Assembly (NCBI GenBank): GCA_900642245.1
Contig: CAAAJI010000552.1
Coordinates: 32,635 to 43,539 of the forward strand
Length of the DNA: 10,905 nucleotides
Direction: 5' to 3'
DNA from: Fragilaria radians
Lineage: Eukaryota; Bacillariophyta; Fragilariophyceae; Fragilariales; Fragilariaceae
Under the pieces are notes generated by a model. The model was not told where the DNA came from and ran no database searches. It worked only from the letters and a program-made list of their open reading frames with translations. Shown here in pieces: positions 9,355 through 10,905 of this stretch. Position 1 is the first letter of the stretch. The number at the start of each line of letters is the position of its first letter. The position numbers and the translations under genes are program-made.

Positions 9355-10559
9355 ATGGTGATTCCCTCCTCGCATGAACAACAACAACATCATCATACGC
9401 GACCTCATATTACGACAGAGGTTGTTGAAATCTCTGGTTGGCCTACAGATGTTGTATCGATCGATTATAAAACAGCTACAACAACAACAACAGTTGCTCA
9501 TACCTATATACTATTCCTCCCAGGAAATCCAGGTTTGGTAGGATGGTACATTCCTGCATTGTATCGTATATTGGAAGAATTGGGACCTGGATTTGCTGTA
9601 CGAGGTATATCCTATGCAGGTCATGGTTGTACCGACGACATTGTACAAGTGGAAGCATATGACAATGATGATGATGCCTTGTCTTCATCCAACCAATCCA
9701 AACGAAATGTGGATATTCCATGGACACTCCATGGTCAATTGGAACATAAAATGATATGGATGGAACAATATGTTTTGACGAAGGAAGATAAAAATCAACC
9801 AACACGACCACAATTTATATTCCTATCTCATTCGATTGGTTCCTATTTTGTAGAACAAATGTTGGTAATCCAAACAGATTGGCGACATAGGACTATAGCT
9901 AATTTATATTGGATGCCCTTTATTCGTATGGCAGCTGATTCATGGTGGGAACAATACAAATTGGATACTGTCGCACAACAGTTACCTCAATCCATGGTCA
10001 TGAATCTTGCCAAACGAATGGTACATATGTTTCATACATCCAAATATTGGAATCATCTTCGTCATGGATGGTTCCAATCAACAATACCAGATCCTGCTGC
10101 ACGTGATATTGCATTACGACTCACCAATCAAACAACCTTTGTACGTAATTTTTTAGAACTTGGATTGGAAGAGATTCGTGATTTACCACAAATTCCAGAT
10201 GTAAGTGAAATCAAGTTCAATCGTTACTGGATACATCCTCGAGACAAGTATATACTTACCCCCTTATACATTATACTCTTTCCTTACTACTTTACATATC
10301 TTTACGTTCCTTATCTTAGACATCGGCTCTTCGATTACTATCCAACATACCCACATTTATCTTTTATTGTCCAAAGGATAAGTGGTTTCCAGAATATCAT
10401 GTCACGGATATTCAACAACATGCTCCGAATGTTGAAGTGACGTTGGATCCCAATTGTATCCATGCCTTCATTGTACATCCGGATCAGGTACCATCGGCAA
10501 TTGACTTTTGTGTTCGATCGATACGAAAGGTTATTGCCATCCCCTCCTCCAAACTATAA
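9355..10559 (+). CDS. LDAH-family (lipid-droplet-associated) alpha/beta hydrolase, two exons
   Basis: Likely a serine hydrolase of the lipid-droplet-associated hydrolase family, which in other eukaryotes acts on or near lipid droplets in neutral-lipid or sterol-ester metabolism. Seen: exons 9355-10200 and 10320-10559 encode 361 residues. FLPGNPGLVGWYIPAL (about residues 54-69) is the family's oxyanion and early strand motif, followed by ISYAGHG (85-91) and HGQLEHKMIWMEQYV (126-140). The nucleophile elbow is SHSIGSY, with Ser160; the usual first Gly of GHSxG is Ser. Exon 2 supplies the likely acid Asp302 in YCPKDKWFP and His330 in NCIHAF, completing the triad. Length is near that of family members. 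Start: the first in-frame ATG, in a good Kozak context (AACCATGG). The N-terminus has Gln/His and Thr runs from CAA/CAT and ACA repeats, and residues 103-120 form an acidic, Ser-rich insertion. The gene looks intact. Its exact substrate cannot be told from sequence. Confidence 0.85.
10201..10319 (+). other. Intron of the LDAH-family gene
   Basis: The 119 bp intron has a GTAAGT donor right after CCAGAT and a pyrimidine-rich CCTTATCTTAG acceptor. It is phase 0. Read-through stays open to 10440 but yields a Tyr-rich tail unlike the family. Splicing instead restores SALRLLSNIPTFIFYCPKD and the catalytic Asp and His, so the spliced form is clearly the real one. Confidence 0.85.
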
Positions 10560-10565
10560 TAGTAT
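10462..10565 (+). repeat. Direct repeat copy 1 (end of hydrolase gene)
   Basis: These 104 bp cover the last 32 codons after the catalytic His, the TAA stop and the first bases of the 3' UTR. They recur 171 bp downstream with three differences. Confidence 0.95.
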
Positions 10566-10632
10566 ATTGTACAAAGGTATTCTAAGGGAGCTATGATTGA
10601 AAGTCTGATATTCTAAGTGACCCTCATTCGCT

Positions 10633-10736
10633 ATGCCTTCATTGTACATCCGGATCAGGTACCATCAGCAATCGACTTTTGTGTTCGATCGATACGAAAG
10701 GTTATTGCCATCCCCTCCTCCAAGCTATAATAGTAT
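10633..10736 (+). repeat. Direct repeat copy 2 (duplicated gene end)
   Basis: The copy is 101/104 identical to 10462-10565. The three differences (TCG/TCA, ATT/ATC, AAA/AAG) all fall at third codon positions and leave the protein unchanged. The codon corresponding to the catalytic His reads TAT instead of CAT at the left boundary. Weaker similarity may extend left to an AAGTGAC shared by both copies (10435 and about 10614), with a gap. No obvious splice acceptor precedes it. Confidence 0.95.
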
Positions 10737-10905
10737 TTTTTCGTTTCTTTGCGTACACTTATTCACATAATCATCTTCTCTGGCTTTCCTGGTGATTGCT
10801 TGGCTTGGCTCACTTTGAATCCAGATTTTAGGGTTATTTTGTTTCTGACAATCGACTGTATAATCAATGACTAGGGTTCTGAGTTTCCCTTTGCTAGTTC
10901 CAATC
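10737..10905. other. Unassigned right edge
   Basis: The stretch holds a T-rich start and no recognisable gene, RNA or repeat. Nothing here can be supported. Confidence 0.4.

Noticed and set aside
9298..9811. Two minus-strand frames opposite the hydrolase gene (9298-9501 and 9476-9811)
   Set aside because: They are shadows of the coding strand; their Cys and Leu runs come from the ACA/CAA repeats.
10201..10440. Unspliced C-terminus of the hydrolase ending at 10440
   Set aside because: It gives a Tyr/Leu-rich tail without the catalytic Asp and His. Splicing at 10200/10320 restores both in frame.
1..10905. Search by eye for tRNA, rRNA, CRISPR arrays, bacterial operons or phage genes
   Set aside because: No conserved tRNA arms, array-like spaced repeats or prokaryotic gene clusters were seen.

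Overview
The window reads as eukaryotic nuclear DNA, most likely from a diatom or close stramenopile. Four things point that way: genes split by short GTAAGT...TAG introns (62, 69 and 119 bp), a secreted protein with Cys-rich modules of a kind I associate with diatom extracellular proteins, remnants of Copia and Gypsy retrotransposons of the kinds common in diatoms, and a moderately AT-rich base composition. The species cannot be told from the sequence.

Layout. (1) Positions 1-2254, minus strand: the 5' part of a multi-exon gene for a secreted glycoprotein with a signal peptide, three Cys-rich modules joined by Pro-rich linkers, a von Willebrand factor A (vWA) domain and a C-terminal beta-rich region. 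It runs off the left edge through an intron and carries a one-base frameshift in a homopolymer. (2) 2255-3009: its upstream region, no gene seen. (3) 3010-4815, plus strand: decayed Copia reverse transcriptase and RNase H. (4) 4816-5059: AT-rich spacer. (5) 5060-6300, minus strand: decayed Copia gag, protease and pre-integrase, pointing toward the first Copia piece. (6) 6301-6880: non-coding, with a hairpin and an LTR-end-like palindrome. (7) 6881-8080, plus strand: Gypsy-type gag, nearly full length but interrupted, with no pol after it. (8) 8081-9354: mostly unassigned, with a possible broken spliced gene fragment, then the upstream region of the last gene. (9) 9355-10559, plus strand: an intact two-exon gene for a lipid-droplet-associated hydrolase (LDAH) family alpha/beta hydrolase. 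(10) A 104 bp direct duplicate of the end of that gene at 10633-10736, then an unassigned tail.

The two host genes share no evident pathway. They flank roughly 5 kb of nested, rearranged retrotransposon debris. I see no operon, CRISPR array, tRNA or rRNA gene. No clearly new biological system stands out. The points most worth checking are the vWA domain lacking the usual metal-site motif, the 3'-end duplication of the hydrolase gene whose three differences are all silent, and the concentration of frameshifts in homopolymer runs, which raises the possibility of assembly errors.
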